NCBI GenBank assembly: GCA_039933315.1
Contig: JBDTOI010000032.1
Location: 1 to 30,218, forward strand
DNA: 30,218 nt
Direction of reading: 5' to 3'
Origin: DASXRU01 sp039933315
Lineage (GTDB): Bacteria > Acidobacteriota > Blastocatellia > Pyrinomonadales > Pyrinomonadaceae
In this document: positions 6,706-15,315 of the stretch, piece by piece
How positions within the stretch are numbered: the stretch's first letter is position 1
How the letters are laid out: every line of letters starts with the position of its first letter
Translations under genes and position numbers: made by a program
The notes under the pieces: generated by a model
The model's database searches: none
Told to the model about the DNA's origin: nothing
Seen by the model: only the letters and a program-made list of their open reading frames with translations

Positions 6706-6963
6706 ATGGCAAGAGGTTGGGAAAGCAAAAGCGTAGAAGCCCAGCAGGAAGCGGCCGTCGATCGACCGTCAGAAACGCCATCCAGCCGGCAGGATAACTC
6801 CCCCGCCGCGCGCGCGCGCCGTGAACGTCTTACCTCCCTGCGCCTGTCCCGTTCGCGAACCCTGCAACAACTGGAAGCCGCCGTAAACCCGAAACACCGC
6901 GAGATGCTGCAGAGGGCCCTACGGACCATCGAAGCAGAACTGGAACACGAGCATGAAAGTTAG
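6706..6963 (+). CDS. Small charged coiled-coil protein, unknown function
   Basis: The 85-residue protein starts 10 nt after the glgC stop, so it is probably co-transcribed. It begins MARGWESKSVEAQQEAA, followed by a Pro/Ser-rich disordered stretch, then a basic Arg-rich and finally acidic helix (about residues 45-85) that could form a coiled coil. There is no signal peptide, membrane segment or enzymatic motif. I recognise the MARGWESKSVE opening as recurrent in hypothetical proteins of related Acidobacteriota, from memory only. The ATG is not preceded by a clear SD. The frame stays open upstream through the end of glgC, so the start is set by the conserved opening and the position just after the glgC stop. 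Confidence 0.65.
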   Translation: MARGWESKSVEAQQEAAVDRPSETPSSRQDNSPAARARRERLTSLRLSRSRTLQQLEAAVNPKHREMLQRALRTIEAELEHEHES

Positions 6964-6978
6964 CGTATAGGAAGCGGG

Positions 6979-7010
6979 CTATAGGACCTATAGGACTTAT
7001 AGGACCTATT
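6979..7010. repeat. 9-bp tandem repeat array (TATAGGACC type)
   Basis: Three tandem units, TATAGGACC, TATAGGACT and TATAGGACC, plus a partial unit; TATAGGACCTATA is palindromic apart from its centre base. The array ends 13 nt before the M50-like gene, just upstream of its SD. Sister arrays lie at 7874-7906 and 22542-22573. Confidence 0.85.
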
Positions 7011-7023
7011 CCGAGGAGGTTTT

Positions 7024-7878
7024 ATGAAGACGAGAATTTCACCTGACGCCCGCCCGCAGGCAACGACGCTTTTAATCGCGGCGGCGCTATCTATCGTGCT
7101 CTGGTTCATTCCTTTCGCGGAGTTCCTGACTTATCCCTTTCGTATCTTTGTCACGTTCATTCATGAAGGCGGACACGCGATCGCTGCGCTGCTCACGGGA
7201 AACTCAGTCGCCAGTCTTTCAGTAGCAATGAATGCCAGCGGTGAAACCTACACCACTCAGGGCGGCACCTGGTCGCAAATGTTTGTGGCCAGCGCCGGGT
7301 ATCTGGGAGCGATGATTTACGGGGCCTTGTTGCTGATTTTGATTCGCCGCGCGGTGGCGGCCCGCCTGGTGCTGGTGGGCTCGGCGGTATTGGTCTTCGG
7401 TCTGACTTTAATCTTTGGTTTGATTAAGCCCTTGATGTCTGGCGTGCCGGGAGCGCTGACTGGCGTACCGTTCACCTTGCTGGCCGGCGTTTTGTTGTCG
7501 GTTGGTTTGTTCGCAGTGGCGAGATTCACAAAGCCCCGCGTAGCAATGTTCTTTGTCAGTCTACTGGCGGTGCAATGCGTCCTGAACGCCTTGCTGGATT
7601 TGAAAACTGTCTTCTTTCTATCTTCGCCCTTTGCCCCCAGTGTGCCCACTGACGCGGTCAACATGGCCAATGCTACCGGGTTGCCCCCGCTGCTCTGGGC
7701 CGTGGTCTGGATCGGCGCGGCCATCTCCATCCTGTTCGTAACGATGCGTTTTTATACCGTGCGGCGCAACCGATCGTTCCAACCCGACCTGGCGCTCCCA
7801 ACGCTTCCAGTTATCGATCTACCTCGTGACCTGATCACTGCCGGACGTGGCGCCACTGTTGGCAATAAAGAAATATAG
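7024..7878 (+). CDS. M50B-like integral membrane metalloprotease family protein
   Basis: The 284-residue polytopic membrane protein has about seven hydrophobic segments and HEGGH (residues 47-51), a zinc-binding HExxH motif, inside FIHEGGHAIAALLTG. This matches the peptidase M50B-like family, related to site-2 proteases that cleave substrates within the membrane. A second metal ligand cannot be assigned with confidence. The C-terminal ~40 residues are hydrophilic and probably cytoplasmic. The start is well supported by CGAGGAGG a few nt upstream of the ATG. The TAG stop lies inside the first unit of the downstream 9-bp repeat array, and a sister array sits just upstream, so the gene is bracketed by the same repeat. 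The substrate is unknown, and proteolytic activity is not certain for this family. Confidence 0.85.
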   Translation: MKTRISPDARPQATTLLIAAALSIVLWFIPFAEFLTYPFRIFVTFIHEGGHAIAALLTGNSVASLSVAMNASGETYTTQGGTWSQMFVASAGYLGAMIYGALLLILIRRAVAARLVLVGSAVLVFGLTLIFGLIKPLMSGVPGALTGVPFTLLAGVLLSVGLFAVARFTKPRVAMFFVSLLAVQCVLNALLDLKTVFFLSSPFAPSVPTDAVNMANATGLPPLLWAVVWIGAAISILFVTMRFYTVRRNRSFQPDLALPTLPVIDLPRDLITAGRGATVGNKEI

Positions 7879-7906
7879 GTCCTATAGGTCCTATAGGCCC
7901 TATATT
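7874..7906. repeat. 9-bp tandem repeat array (TATAGGTCC type)
   Basis: Units TATAGGTCC, TATAGGTCC and TATAGGCCC followed by TATATT. The array overlaps the last codons of the M50-like gene and provides its TAG stop at 7876-7878. It fills the space before the convergent TonB receptor gene. Confidence 0.85.
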
Positions 7907-7914
7907 CGCAGCGG

Positions 7915-10683
7915 TCAAAATTTATAACGGTACCGTAGTGTTATTCCGCGACCGGCGCCATCCACTCCCCAACTAATTCCGCGATACTGTTTGTCTGCAA
8001 TATTCTCAAAATCAAACAGGACTTCGGAACGCTCGCCAAAGTGCATCGCGCCGCGCACACCCACCAGAACATAACCCGGAAGTGCGGTGAAAAGCGGAAC
8101 GTTGGTGTTGTTGTCAACGACCGTTACTCCATTGATGGTCGCCCCGATGGGCAGCAGACGGTTTTGTACCTGCGTCAGGGTCTCGCCGGTCGGGATCAGT
8201 ATTCCGCCGGCGGTGTTGCACCCGCCAGGCCCGGGCGTCGTCAGTCCGCGAACGCACGCACCGCGACGAAAGAAATTTTGCATAGCCGCGCGCGAACGGG
8301 CGGCGCCCGTGCGACGGTCCAACAGGTCGAGCGACGACAGTCGTCTCTGGCGACCGGTGAGGGTCGAATAAGCCTCAAGATAGAAGCGCGACCGTGGTTG
8401 GTAACGTAGACTCAGGAAGCCAGCGGGATTTGGAATACCGCCTTCAATGTTCGGCGGTAACCCGTTGAGCAGACTATAGGCACGGATGTAAGTGAAGTTG
8501 GCCCGGCCAGTAAATTGACTACTGAACCGTCCCTGGGCGTTGAACTCGAGCCCGTTAGTACGCGCATCGTCGAAATTGACCCGCACGAGCACCGGACTGG
8601 TGGGCGCGACGGCCACAGACACCCAGCCGCGGCTGTTCTGCGAGACGATGGGCTCAGTACCAAGCAACTGGCCAACGGCGCCAGGGGGCAGGATTAACGC
8701 CTGGTCAAAGTAAACATCGTTCAGCTTAGTGGTGAACCCCGTTAGCTCTGCCGAAAACCGTTTACTCGTGTAGCGCAAACTAAGATCGAAACCGTCACTG
8801 GTTTCAGGATCCAGTCGGGTCACTGGTATGCCGGTGGAAACGGCGTCAGTTCCCGCCGTCGTGCCGATTAAGCCCCCAAGACTCGCAGCGGTTTGTGAAT
8901 TAACTTCAAAGCCCGTGCCCACCAATCCGATGATTCCCAGATCGGTTGTGTTAGGAGCACGAAAGCCCCGCGCATACTTCGCCGCAATGTCGAAGCCGCG
9001 GCCGATATTTATCACCGCGCCGATGCGGCCGGAAACCGCGCTGAAGCGTTCGCGGTCATCAGGAAAAAGCGGACGGCCTCCAACCACGGGGGCGGCAGCG
9101 GCGCGGGCCTTGTACGAGGCCAAGCTGTAGCGCAAGGCGCCGCTGATTCGCAGCCGATTGGGAATGGCTGTGAAAACGTCCTGGAGGAACAAACCGTAAG
9201 CCAGATAGCGCGCTCCATTCGGAATGCGCGGGCGGGAATTGACTACTACCCCCGTCACCGGGTCGGACGTAAACGCAGGCGCTGTAATGCCATCCCGGTA
9301 AACATCGCCCCCCAGCAAAACCGTGTTGCGTTCGCTAATCTGCTTATCGACGTAGAAGTTGAAGCCAAAAACATTAGTGCGCTCGCGTTGATTGGTTATG
9401 GCGGCAAAGGGATTGCCATTACCACCCTGATTGATTCGCTCCTCGCGCTGGCCGTTGTAAGAGAACGTCAACGAGGCGTTATCGAAAAAGCCGAGGTCCT
9501 GCTTGAGCAAACGCGCGTAGAACAGATCCGCCACCAAATTGCGCAAGTCGGCGATCAGATTGCCGTCCCCGCCCAACAGTTGATCGTAACGCCGGCCACC
9601 GTCCTGCTGGTTCCGGTCATAGGTCAACATAAACTGAGTTGTATCGTCGAGGTTGAAGCTCGCCCGTAGCAATCCACCGTACTGCGTGAAGGCGGTGTCA
9701 GGGAGTCGTTCTCCGAAAACGTCAGATGGAATGCCCAGGAATCGAGTGACCGCGGCATGTGTATCAAGGCCCGCTCCCGGGCGCAGCCGGTTGATGCGGC
9801 GTACGTTCGCGTTCAGTAGCAAGCCGTAACGCTGCGTGCCATAGGTCAATAATTGGCTGCCGCCGAAGCCGTTGGTGGGTGAAGAGTAAAAAGTATTTGT
9901 GTTGCCGTGGAGTTCGCCATCCTCATCACCATATCTCGGGGAATGCAAAATGAAATTGACCACGCCTCCGTGCGCGTCTGAACCATATTGCGAGCTGTTC
10001 GGGCCGCGCAGAATTTCCACGGCCTCCAGGCTGGACGGTTCAATCAGACTGAAGAAGGTGCCGACGCCGCCGCGTTGGGCGCTGGTGGTGTAACGCACTC
10101 CATCAACGTAGACGGCCACGTTGCGACCAGTTAGCCCGCGCACGAAAACAGCGCTCAGCGAAGGACTGGTGCGCTGCAGATTCACGCCCTGTTCTTCATC
10201 AACTACCTGCGCTACCACCTCCGTCCCCCGCTCCAGAATCTCGGATTCATTTATTACGTTGACCAGTTGAGCTAACCGGCGCGCATCAGAAACCTGTCCC
10301 GCCTCGGCCGTCACAGTCACTTCTTCGCTTAACGGATTGATCTCCAGAATCAGGGCCAGGTCCTTCTGTTCGCCCGGTGCTACTTGCACTGCCGCGGTGT
10401 AATGCCCAAAGCCTGATCGGTTAACGCTCAAGGCGTAGGAGCCGGCTGGCACGTTAGCGAAGGTAAACTTTCCGTCGGCGCCGGTGAGGGCGGTGCGCCG
10501 CGCGCCTTGCGAGTGAACGAGTGAGACTTCAGCGCCGCTCACCCCGGCTCCATCTCGATCTTTTACTGTTCCGCTGATTGTGGCAGGGCCCGATTGTGCC
10601 AGCGTGATTCCGGGGCTCATTGCCAGCGCCGCCATTAAAAGCAACAACGCCGCAGTTACGCGAATAGCGATTCCTGGAACCAT
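7915..10683 (-). CDS. TonB-dependent outer-membrane receptor with carboxypeptidase-like N-domain
   Basis: The ~922-residue protein forms an outer-membrane beta-barrel transporter energised by TonB. It has a signal peptide (1-30, ending TLAQ), then a carboxypeptidase-regulatory-like Ig domain (about 33-110, ATISGTVKDRDGAGVSGAEV). A plug domain follows, with a divergent TonB-box region (SEEVTVTAEA), VFVRGLTGRNVAVYVDGVRY and EILRGPNSSQYGSDAHGGVV. The rest is the 22-strand-type barrel, ending ITLRYRYKF with the terminal Phe expected for BAM insertion. The ATG at 10683 is used because AAGGGC lies about 10 nt upstream; a TTG directly before it is also in frame. It stands alone, convergent with the M50-like gene. 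No neighbour reveals the ligand, which could be a siderophore, cobalamin or a glycan/peptide. Confidence 0.94.
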   Translation of the reverse strand: MVPGIAIRVTAALLLLMAALAMSPGITLAQSGPATISGTVKDRDGAGVSGAEVSLVHSQGARRTALTGADGKFTFANVPAGSYALSVNRSGFGHYTAAVQVAPGEQKDLALILEINPLSEEVTVTAEAGQVSDARRLAQLVNVINESEILERGTEVVAQVVDEEQGVNLQRTSPSLSAVFVRGLTGRNVAVYVDGVRYTTSAQRGGVGTFFSLIEPSSLEAVEILRGPNSSQYGSDAHGGVVNFILHSPRYGDEDGELHGNTNTFYSSPTNGFGGSQLLTYGTQRYGLLLNANVRRINRLRPGAGLDTHAAVTRFLGIPSDVFGERLPDTAFTQYGGLLRASFNLDDTTQFMLTYDRNQQDGGRRYDQLLGGDGNLIADLRNLVADLFYARLLKQDLGFFDNASLTFSYNGQREERINQGGNGNPFAAITNQRERTNVFGFNFYVDKQISERNTVLLGGDVYRDGITAPAFTSDPVTGVVVNSRPRIPNGARYLAYGLFLQDVFTAIPNRLRISGALRYSLASYKARAAAAPVVGGRPLFPDDRERFSAVSGRIGAVINIGRGFDIAAKYARGFRAPNTTDLGIIGLVGTGFEVNSQTAASLGGLIGTTAGTDAVSTGIPVTRLDPETSDGFDLSLRYTSKRFSAELTGFTTKLNDVYFDQALILPPGAVGQLLGTEPIVSQNSRGWVSVAVAPTSPVLVRVNFDDARTNGLEFNAQGRFSSQFTGRANFTYIRAYSLLNGLPPNIEGGIPNPAGFLSLRYQPRSRFYLEAYSTLTGRQRRLSSLDLLDRRTGAARSRAAMQNFFRRGACVRGLTTPGPGGCNTAGGILIPTGETLTQVQNRLLPIGATINGVTVVDNNTNVPLFTALPGYVLVGVRGAMHFGERSEVLFDFENIADKQYRGISWGVDGAGRGITLRYRYKF

Positions 10684-11190
10684 CAATTCTTAGCCCTTAG
10701 CACTTTCTACGCAAGAATGATAAAGCAACGAGTTCCAAATTCTTGTGCATTGCGGACATCGGTGTCAATTATCCATAGCAGTCACTATTTGGAGTGCGCC
10801 GGCAGAGCAAAGCGGCGACGGCGCTTTGGATGGCTTTTCAACCGACACTCTCGTGCTGAGGTAGTTGGGGGTTCACGCAAAGGCGCCAAGCAAGGAAAAG
10901 CAAAAGGCTCAATGAGTTGGATGATTTTCTTTTGAGATCTCAAATCTCAGATTTCAGATCGTGAAGTGGGTCAAACGGTTGCGCTTCCTCGAGCAGGATC
11001 AGCCGCGGGATACTGGGGAAGACCAGGAAAACCAGGCAGGGAGGCCTCTTCGCGCCGCCACTGCCTCGTTCTCGCCGCCATTGCACCTAATAGGTTCGCT
11101 CCGTTTCGCATCTGGAAAAATTCAGGTTACTATTTGAGGTTTGCGAATGGCGAGAATTCTTGTCCTATGCTGCCTGCAGCAAGTTAAGTT
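10684..11190. other. 507-bp spacer, repeats but no gene recognised
   Basis: This divergent spacer separates the TonB receptor (-) from uvrA (+). It holds a 7-bp-stem hairpin (10808-10828), a copy of the CGCAAAGGCGCCAAG repeat (10874-10908), and a perfect 14-bp palindrome TTTGAGATCTCAAA (10931-10944) that runs into AAATCTCAGATTTCAGATC. Short open frames on + lack an SD and recognisable sequence, and look like chance frames in repeat DNA. I could not place a convincing uvrA promoter or a LexA-type operator. Confidence 0.6.
10874..10908. repeat. Copy of CGCAAAGGCGCCAAG intergenic repeat
   Basis: CACGCAAAGGCGCCAAGCAA followed by GGAAAAGCAAAAGGC matches the left arm of the long hairpin at 26011-26111. 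Only one arm is present here. Confidence 0.7.
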
Positions 11191-14091
11191 ATGCCTGAAG
11201 AAGCCATCGAAGTCCGCGGGGCCCGCGTAAATAACCTCAAAAACATCTCCTTCTCCATCCCCATCAACCAGATGACGGTGGTGACCGGAGTTAGCGGATC
11301 AGGCAAATCTTCCCTCGCTTTTGACACGATCTACGCCGAAGGCCAGCGGCGCTACGTGGAGTCGCTGTCAGCCTACGCCCGGCAGTTTCTCGAACGGATG
11401 GACAAGCCGGATGTGGACGAAGTGCGCGGCATCGCGCCGGCCATTGCTATTCGCCAGAAGAATTCGACCCGCAACCCGCGCTCGACGGTGGGCACCCAAA
11501 CGGAAATCTACGATTACCTGCGCCTGCTGTACGCGCGCGCTGGCACAACCATCTGTCGTGTCTGCGGTCGCGAGGTCCATCGCGACTCTCCCGAATCTGC
11601 CGCCACTGAGGTGCTGGCTACGCTTCCCGAGGACAGCCGGTTTTACGTGCTGTTTCCGGCCGGCGCGGGGCTGTATGTCCCCACAAACGGAGACGGGGAG
11701 ACAGGGAGACAGGGAGTCAAGGGGAGTAAGAAAGCAAAACCACCCCGTCCCCCCGTCGCCTCGACCCCCCGTCACGTCCTGACAGCCCATGTGATGAGCC
11801 TGATGCAGCGTGGCTTTACCAGGCTCTACCACGATGGCCAGCAGATTGATCTGGGTTCGCCCGACGATTTCCTGCGTGATGACTTTGAGAACGTGTACGT
11901 TCTGATGGATCGCCTGACGGCCCGTCCGGACGTGCGCGAGCGATTGGTTGATTCACTGGAAACCTGTTTTCAGCAGGGTCATGGCCAGGCCATTGTCGTG
12001 ACTGCTGATGCCGAAGCGCGGCGACAGCGTTTCTCTGAGACCTTTGAATGCAAATACGATGGCACTGTTTACGCGGCGCCAGAGCCCCGGCTCTTTAGCT
12101 TCAACAGTCCGTTCGGCGCCTGTCCGGTTTGTCAGGGGTTCGGCAATACCATCGGCCTCGATCTCGATCTGGTTATTCCCAACCCGGGGCTGAGTCTAAA
12201 GGCTGGGGCCATCGAGCCCTGGACCAAACCCCAGTTTGAATGGGCGCGCGACGAGCTGAAAGACTTTGCCCGTTCAGAAAAAATACGAATGGATGTGGCC
12301 TTCAACGAACTCACGCGCAACCAGCAGCGCGCCATCGTCGAGGGTAAAGGTGAATTCAGCGGTGTGCGGGGCTTCTTCGCATGGCTCGAAACCAAGAAAT
12401 ACAAACTGCACATCCGCGTTTTCCTTTCCAAGTATCGAGGCTATACGCTTTGCCCTGATTGCGGCGGCGGCCGCTTGCGACAGGAGGCCCGCGACGTGCG
12501 CGTGGGGAACCGCACCCTGCCGGAAGTTTGCGCGCTCTCCATCAAAGACGCTGCGGCCTTTTTCGACACGCTCGAACTCTCCACGGAGCAGATGGCCATT
12601 GCCGATCGGATTCTTCATGAGATTCGGCGCCGCCTGCGCTTTATGCTCGATGTAGGGCTCGACTACCTCACCCTGGACCGTCTGGCCTCTACGCTTTCCG
12701 GAGGCGAAGCGCAGCGCATCCAACTCGCGACAAACCTGGGCTCGTCCCTGGTCGGCGCACTCTATGTGTTGGACGAACCATCGATTGGGCTCCATCCGCG
12801 GGACAGTGATCGCCTGATCCGCCTGCTGTATAACCTGCGCGACATTGGTAACACGGTGCTGGTAGTTGAGCACGATGCCGACATGATGCGGGCTGCCGAT
12901 CACATTCTGGATATTGGCCCGGCCGCCGGCGAGTTGGGTGGACGAGTCATCTACGAAGGCACCTTCAAGGGTTTGATGGCGAGCGAGTCTTCTCTGACTG
13001 CGCGTTATTTGCGTGGCGACACCGAAATTAAAGAGCCTAAGACGCGGCGGCGCGTTACCAAAAGTAGTTTGGCGCTGCGCGGCGCCAGTGAACACAATCT
13101 GAAGTCTATCGACATCGATCTGCCGTTGGAGATGCTGGTCTGTGTTACCGGCGTCAGCGGTTCCGGCAAATCAACTTTGATTCACGATTGTATTTATGCG
13201 GGACTGAAGAAGCAGCGCGGCGACTGGCAAGGGCACGTCGGCGCCTTTAGCAAGCTGGAAGGTGGCCAGTATCTGGACGACGTTATCCTGGTGGATCAGT
13301 CTCCCATCGGCCGCACACCACGATCGAACCCCGTCACATATATCAAGGTCTACGACGCCATTCGCGAAGCCTTTGCCTCAACGCGCGAGGCTCAGGCGCG
13401 CGGCTTCGACCCTTCGCACTTCTCCTTCAATGTTCCGGGCGGCCGCTGCGAAGTTTGCCAGGGCGACGGCACCGTAACCGTCGAGATGCAGTTTCTGGCC
13501 GACGTGGAGCTGGTTTGCGAAGAGTGCAAAGGCACTCGCTTCAAGCAGCAAATCCTGGACGTGCGCTACCGCGGGAAGAATATCAATGACGTGCTTAGTA
13601 TGACCGTGCGTGAGGCCATTACCTTCTTCCGCGACGTGGCCCGGATCACGAATCGACTACGCGTGCTGGATGAGGTTGGGCTGGGATACTTGCGGCTGGG
13701 GCAATCGGCGACCACGCTCTCCGGCGGCGAGGCGCAGCGCGTGAAGCTGGCCGCGCATCTATCCAAACGCACCGGAGCGAAAACCCTTTTCATTTTTGAC
13801 GAGCCGACGACGGGGCTTCATTTCGACGACATCAACAAACTGCTGGCCGCCTTTCGGGCGTTGATCGAAGCTGGTGGCTCGCTGCTGGTCATCGAACATA
13901 ACCTCGACGTGGTAAAGACTGCCGATCACATTATCGACCTCGGGCCGGAGGGCGGAGATGCGGGCGGGTACGTTGTCGGAGTCGGCACTCCGGAGAAGAT
14001 CATGCGCCTCGACAACTCCCACACCGGCCAGTATCTACGTCGCCATCTCGCCCACTCCAACGCCCGACTGGCTAGCGAAGCCCGCCCGTAA
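11191..14091 (+). CDS. uvrA: Excinuclease ABC subunit A
   Basis: UvrA is the damage-recognition ATPase of nucleotide excision repair, acting as a dimer with UvrB in the cytosol. Two ABC modules are visible: Walker A GVSGSGKSS (33-41) with signature LSGGEAQRIQLA and Walker B YVLDEPSIGLHPRD, then GVSGSGKSTLIHD with LSGGEAQRVKLA and FIFDEPTTGLHFDD. Zinc-finger Cys pairs include CPVCQGFG, CPDCGGGR, CEVCQGDG and CEECKG. In the first zinc module the leading pair is reduced to a single Cys (FECKYDGT), a feature I recall from a divergent UvrA subfamily. The 966-residue length is normal. Residues ~164-195 (PTNGDGETGRQGVKGSKKAK and on) are low complexity and encoded by a repeat-like segment inserted in frame. 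It converges on the next gene with a 36-bp gap. Confidence 0.97.
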   Translation: MPEEAIEVRGARVNNLKNISFSIPINQMTVVTGVSGSGKSSLAFDTIYAEGQRRYVESLSAYARQFLERMDKPDVDEVRGIAPAIAIRQKNSTRNPRSTVGTQTEIYDYLRLLYARAGTTICRVCGREVHRDSPESAATEVLATLPEDSRFYVLFPAGAGLYVPTNGDGETGRQGVKGSKKAKPPRPPVASTPRHVLTAHVMSLMQRGFTRLYHDGQQIDLGSPDDFLRDDFENVYVLMDRLTARPDVRERLVDSLETCFQQGHGQAIVVTADAEARRQRFSETFECKYDGTVYAAPEPRLFSFNSPFGACPVCQGFGNTIGLDLDLVIPNPGLSLKAGAIEPWTKPQFEWARDELKDFARSEKIRMDVAFNELTRNQQRAIVEGKGEFSGVRGFFAWLETKKYKLHIRVFLSKYRGYTLCPDCGGGRLRQEARDVRVGNRTLPEVCALSIKDAAAFFDTLELSTEQMAIADRILHEIRRRLRFMLDVGLDYLTLDRLASTLSGGEAQRIQLATNLGSSLVGALYVLDEPSIGLHPRDSDRLIRLLYNLRDIGNTVLVVEHDADMMRAADHILDIGPAAGELGGRVIYEGTFKGLMASESSLTARYLRGDTEIKEPKTRRRVTKSSLALRGASEHNLKSIDIDLPLEMLVCVTGVSGSGKSTLIHDCIYAGLKKQRGDWQGHVGAFSKLEGGQYLDDVILVDQSPIGRTPRSNPVTYIKVYDAIREAFASTREAQARGFDPSHFSFNVPGGRCEVCQGDGTVTVEMQFLADVELVCEECKGTRFKQQILDVRYRGKNINDVLSMTVREAITFFRDVARITNRLRVLDEVGLGYLRLGQSATTLSGGEAQRVKLAAHLSKRTGAKTLFIFDEPTTGLHFDDINKLLAAFRALIEAGGSLLVIEHNLDVVKTADHIIDLGPEGGDAGGYVVGVGTPEKIMRLDNSHTGQYLRRHLAHSNARLASEARP
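11682..11774. repeat. Purine/pyrimidine-arm repeat inside the uvrA reading frame
   Basis: A left arm of GGGGAGACAGGGAGACAGGG-type units (about 11690-11716) is answered by a C-rich right arm (CCCCGTCCCCCCGTC and CCCCCCGTC, about 11743-11773), forming an imperfect inverted repeat of about 93 bp. It resembles intergenic repeats, yet lies in frame within uvrA and encodes a Gly/Lys/Pro-rich insert at residues ~164-195. Confidence 0.7.
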
Positions 14092-14127
14092 CTTAATCCG
14101 GTTTGTGTTTGGAAGTTGGGGTTTCAG

Positions 14128-14988
14128 CTACTCAGCCAGCTTGTTAGATGTTCGGGAAAGACTCTCATCCGCATTCAGTTCGCGCAGAATAGCGCTGGCC
14201 GTTTCCCTGGCCTCGCCGCGCACGCTTCTGAGAAATCTCGCTCCCGACAAGACCTGTTGCAGGGTCGCGAGCGTAGTTTGCGGCTCCCGCCGCGCTGAAA
14301 CTGTGTTGGCCAACAAGGCTAATACCCCGTTGCCTGGCGAGAGTTCCTGCGCTCGCCATTTGCGCCCGGCGCGATACTCACTCTCAACCACCAGGCCGAC
14401 GGGCAAAGGCTTTACTCCAGCGACTCCGCCCAGATCAGTAATAGCCATCCTGCCTCTGACACCCATTGGTGAATAAACACTCAGAGGTCTGGCATAAGGA
14501 TGAACCCTACCCTGCGCGTCCAACACGGCATGCTCGTCGGAGTAATAGGTGGCCCCCTGTCTTACGAGCTCAGCCACCAAAGTCGTTTTGCCGGAGTTTC
14601 GCTGGCCCGGGATAAGGATTGCCTTGCGACCGAAAGCCACCACGCCGGCACGAACAAACACACGCCGGCGCGCCTGGGACGAGACATAAAAATCCATCCC
14701 CTGCTCAAGGGCCTCGAGCGCTTCGGCGAGATCAGTGGTGCGCGCGAGTCTGGTCGCGTCGAAGTAAGCCAGATTGAATCTGCGCACGTTGGCACGCGGG
14801 CCGCCGCCGCCACCCAGTAAAGAAAACAGCATCTCCACATACGGAGATTCCGCTGGTTTCCAACCAGGAGGCAGTCTTTCGACCACTTGATCCATGAGAC
14901 CGGGATCGTTCACGCGCACGCCGAGGTGCAATCCGCAAACTCTGAATGAAACTCCTGCCGCCCACCCGAGGCGGTCAATCTTCTTCAT
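14128..14988 (-). CDS. HPr-kinase-like P-loop protein
   Basis: The 286-residue soluble protein resembles the C-terminal kinase fold of HPr(Ser) kinase/phosphorylase. It has a Walker A loop GQRNSGKTTL (128-137) preceded by VVAFGRKAILIP, and a YYSDEHAVLD stretch (148-157) at the place of the HprK acidic catalytic segment. It continues with RVHPYARPLSVYSP. The N-terminal ~100 residues are variable. It belongs with the uncharacterised HprK-related proteins found in bacteria without a full sugar PTS, sometimes near PqqD or peptide-modification genes; no such gene is present here. It is convergent with uvrA. No SD is visible; a possible -10 TACACT lies 13 nt upstream of the ATG. Phosphorylation target unknown. 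Confidence 0.75.
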   Translation of the reverse strand: MKKIDRLGWAAGVSFRVCGLHLGVRVNDPGLMDQVVERLPPGWKPAESPYVEMLFSLLGGGGGPRANVRRFNLAYFDATRLARTTDLAEALEALEQGMDFYVSSQARRRVFVRAGVVAFGRKAILIPGQRNSGKTTLVAELVRQGATYYSDEHAVLDAQGRVHPYARPLSVYSPMGVRGRMAITDLGGVAGVKPLPVGLVVESEYRAGRKWRAQELSPGNGVLALLANTVSARREPQTTLATLQQVLSGARFLRSVRGEARETASAILRELNADESLSRTSNKLAE

Positions 14989-15096
14989 TCAAGTGGAACT
15001 GCGAGTGTAGCGCGGCAATTCTGATTGTGGTTTTTTTCCTTTTGGCATTCTATTGGAACCAATCCGACATCGAGCCTGAGTGAAAACCTTAAACAA

Positions 15097-15283
15097 CCGT
15101 TTCAACGGCAACAATATACTTGGCTCATCAATGTCCGACATGCTTCAGCTTGTCGTCTAGCTTGGGAAACTCTCAATGTGGGACGTTACGGGTAGTATCA
15201 TTGCTGAGTGGTTGCGAATCGCGACGACAAGCTAAAGCATGTCGGACATTGATGCGCCAAGTATATTGTTACCGTTTCAACGG
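15097..15283. mobile_element. MITE-like element with 48-bp terminal inverted repeats and 12-bp direct flanks
   Basis: The arms at 15110-15157 and 15223-15270 are inverted copies (46 of 48 positions match by my reading), starting AACAATATACTTGGC and enclosing a 65-bp centre with no gene. The direct repeat CCGTTTCAACGG occurs on both sides (15097-15108 and 15272-15283), as expected for a target-site duplication. No transposase is present, so any movement would be in trans. The flank is itself a palindrome, so insertion between two pre-existing repeats is an alternative. Confidence 0.7.
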
Positions 15284-15315
15284 TTTACCGTCCGCCACCC
15301 AATGATAAACTCGAT

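Noticed and set aside
6075..6929. 284-residue open frame on - across glgC and the small downstream gene
   Set aside because: It is antisense to conserved GlgC sequence; the translation is Arg/Ala/Val-rich without domain features.
10717..11187. Two short + strand frames upstream of uvrA (10717-10935 and 10966-11187)
   Set aside because: They read through repeat DNA, have no SD and give unstructured, unrecognisable translations.
12274..13095. 273-residue open frame on - within uvrA
   Set aside because: It is opposite conserved UvrA sequence including zinc-finger and ABC motifs; no own motif.
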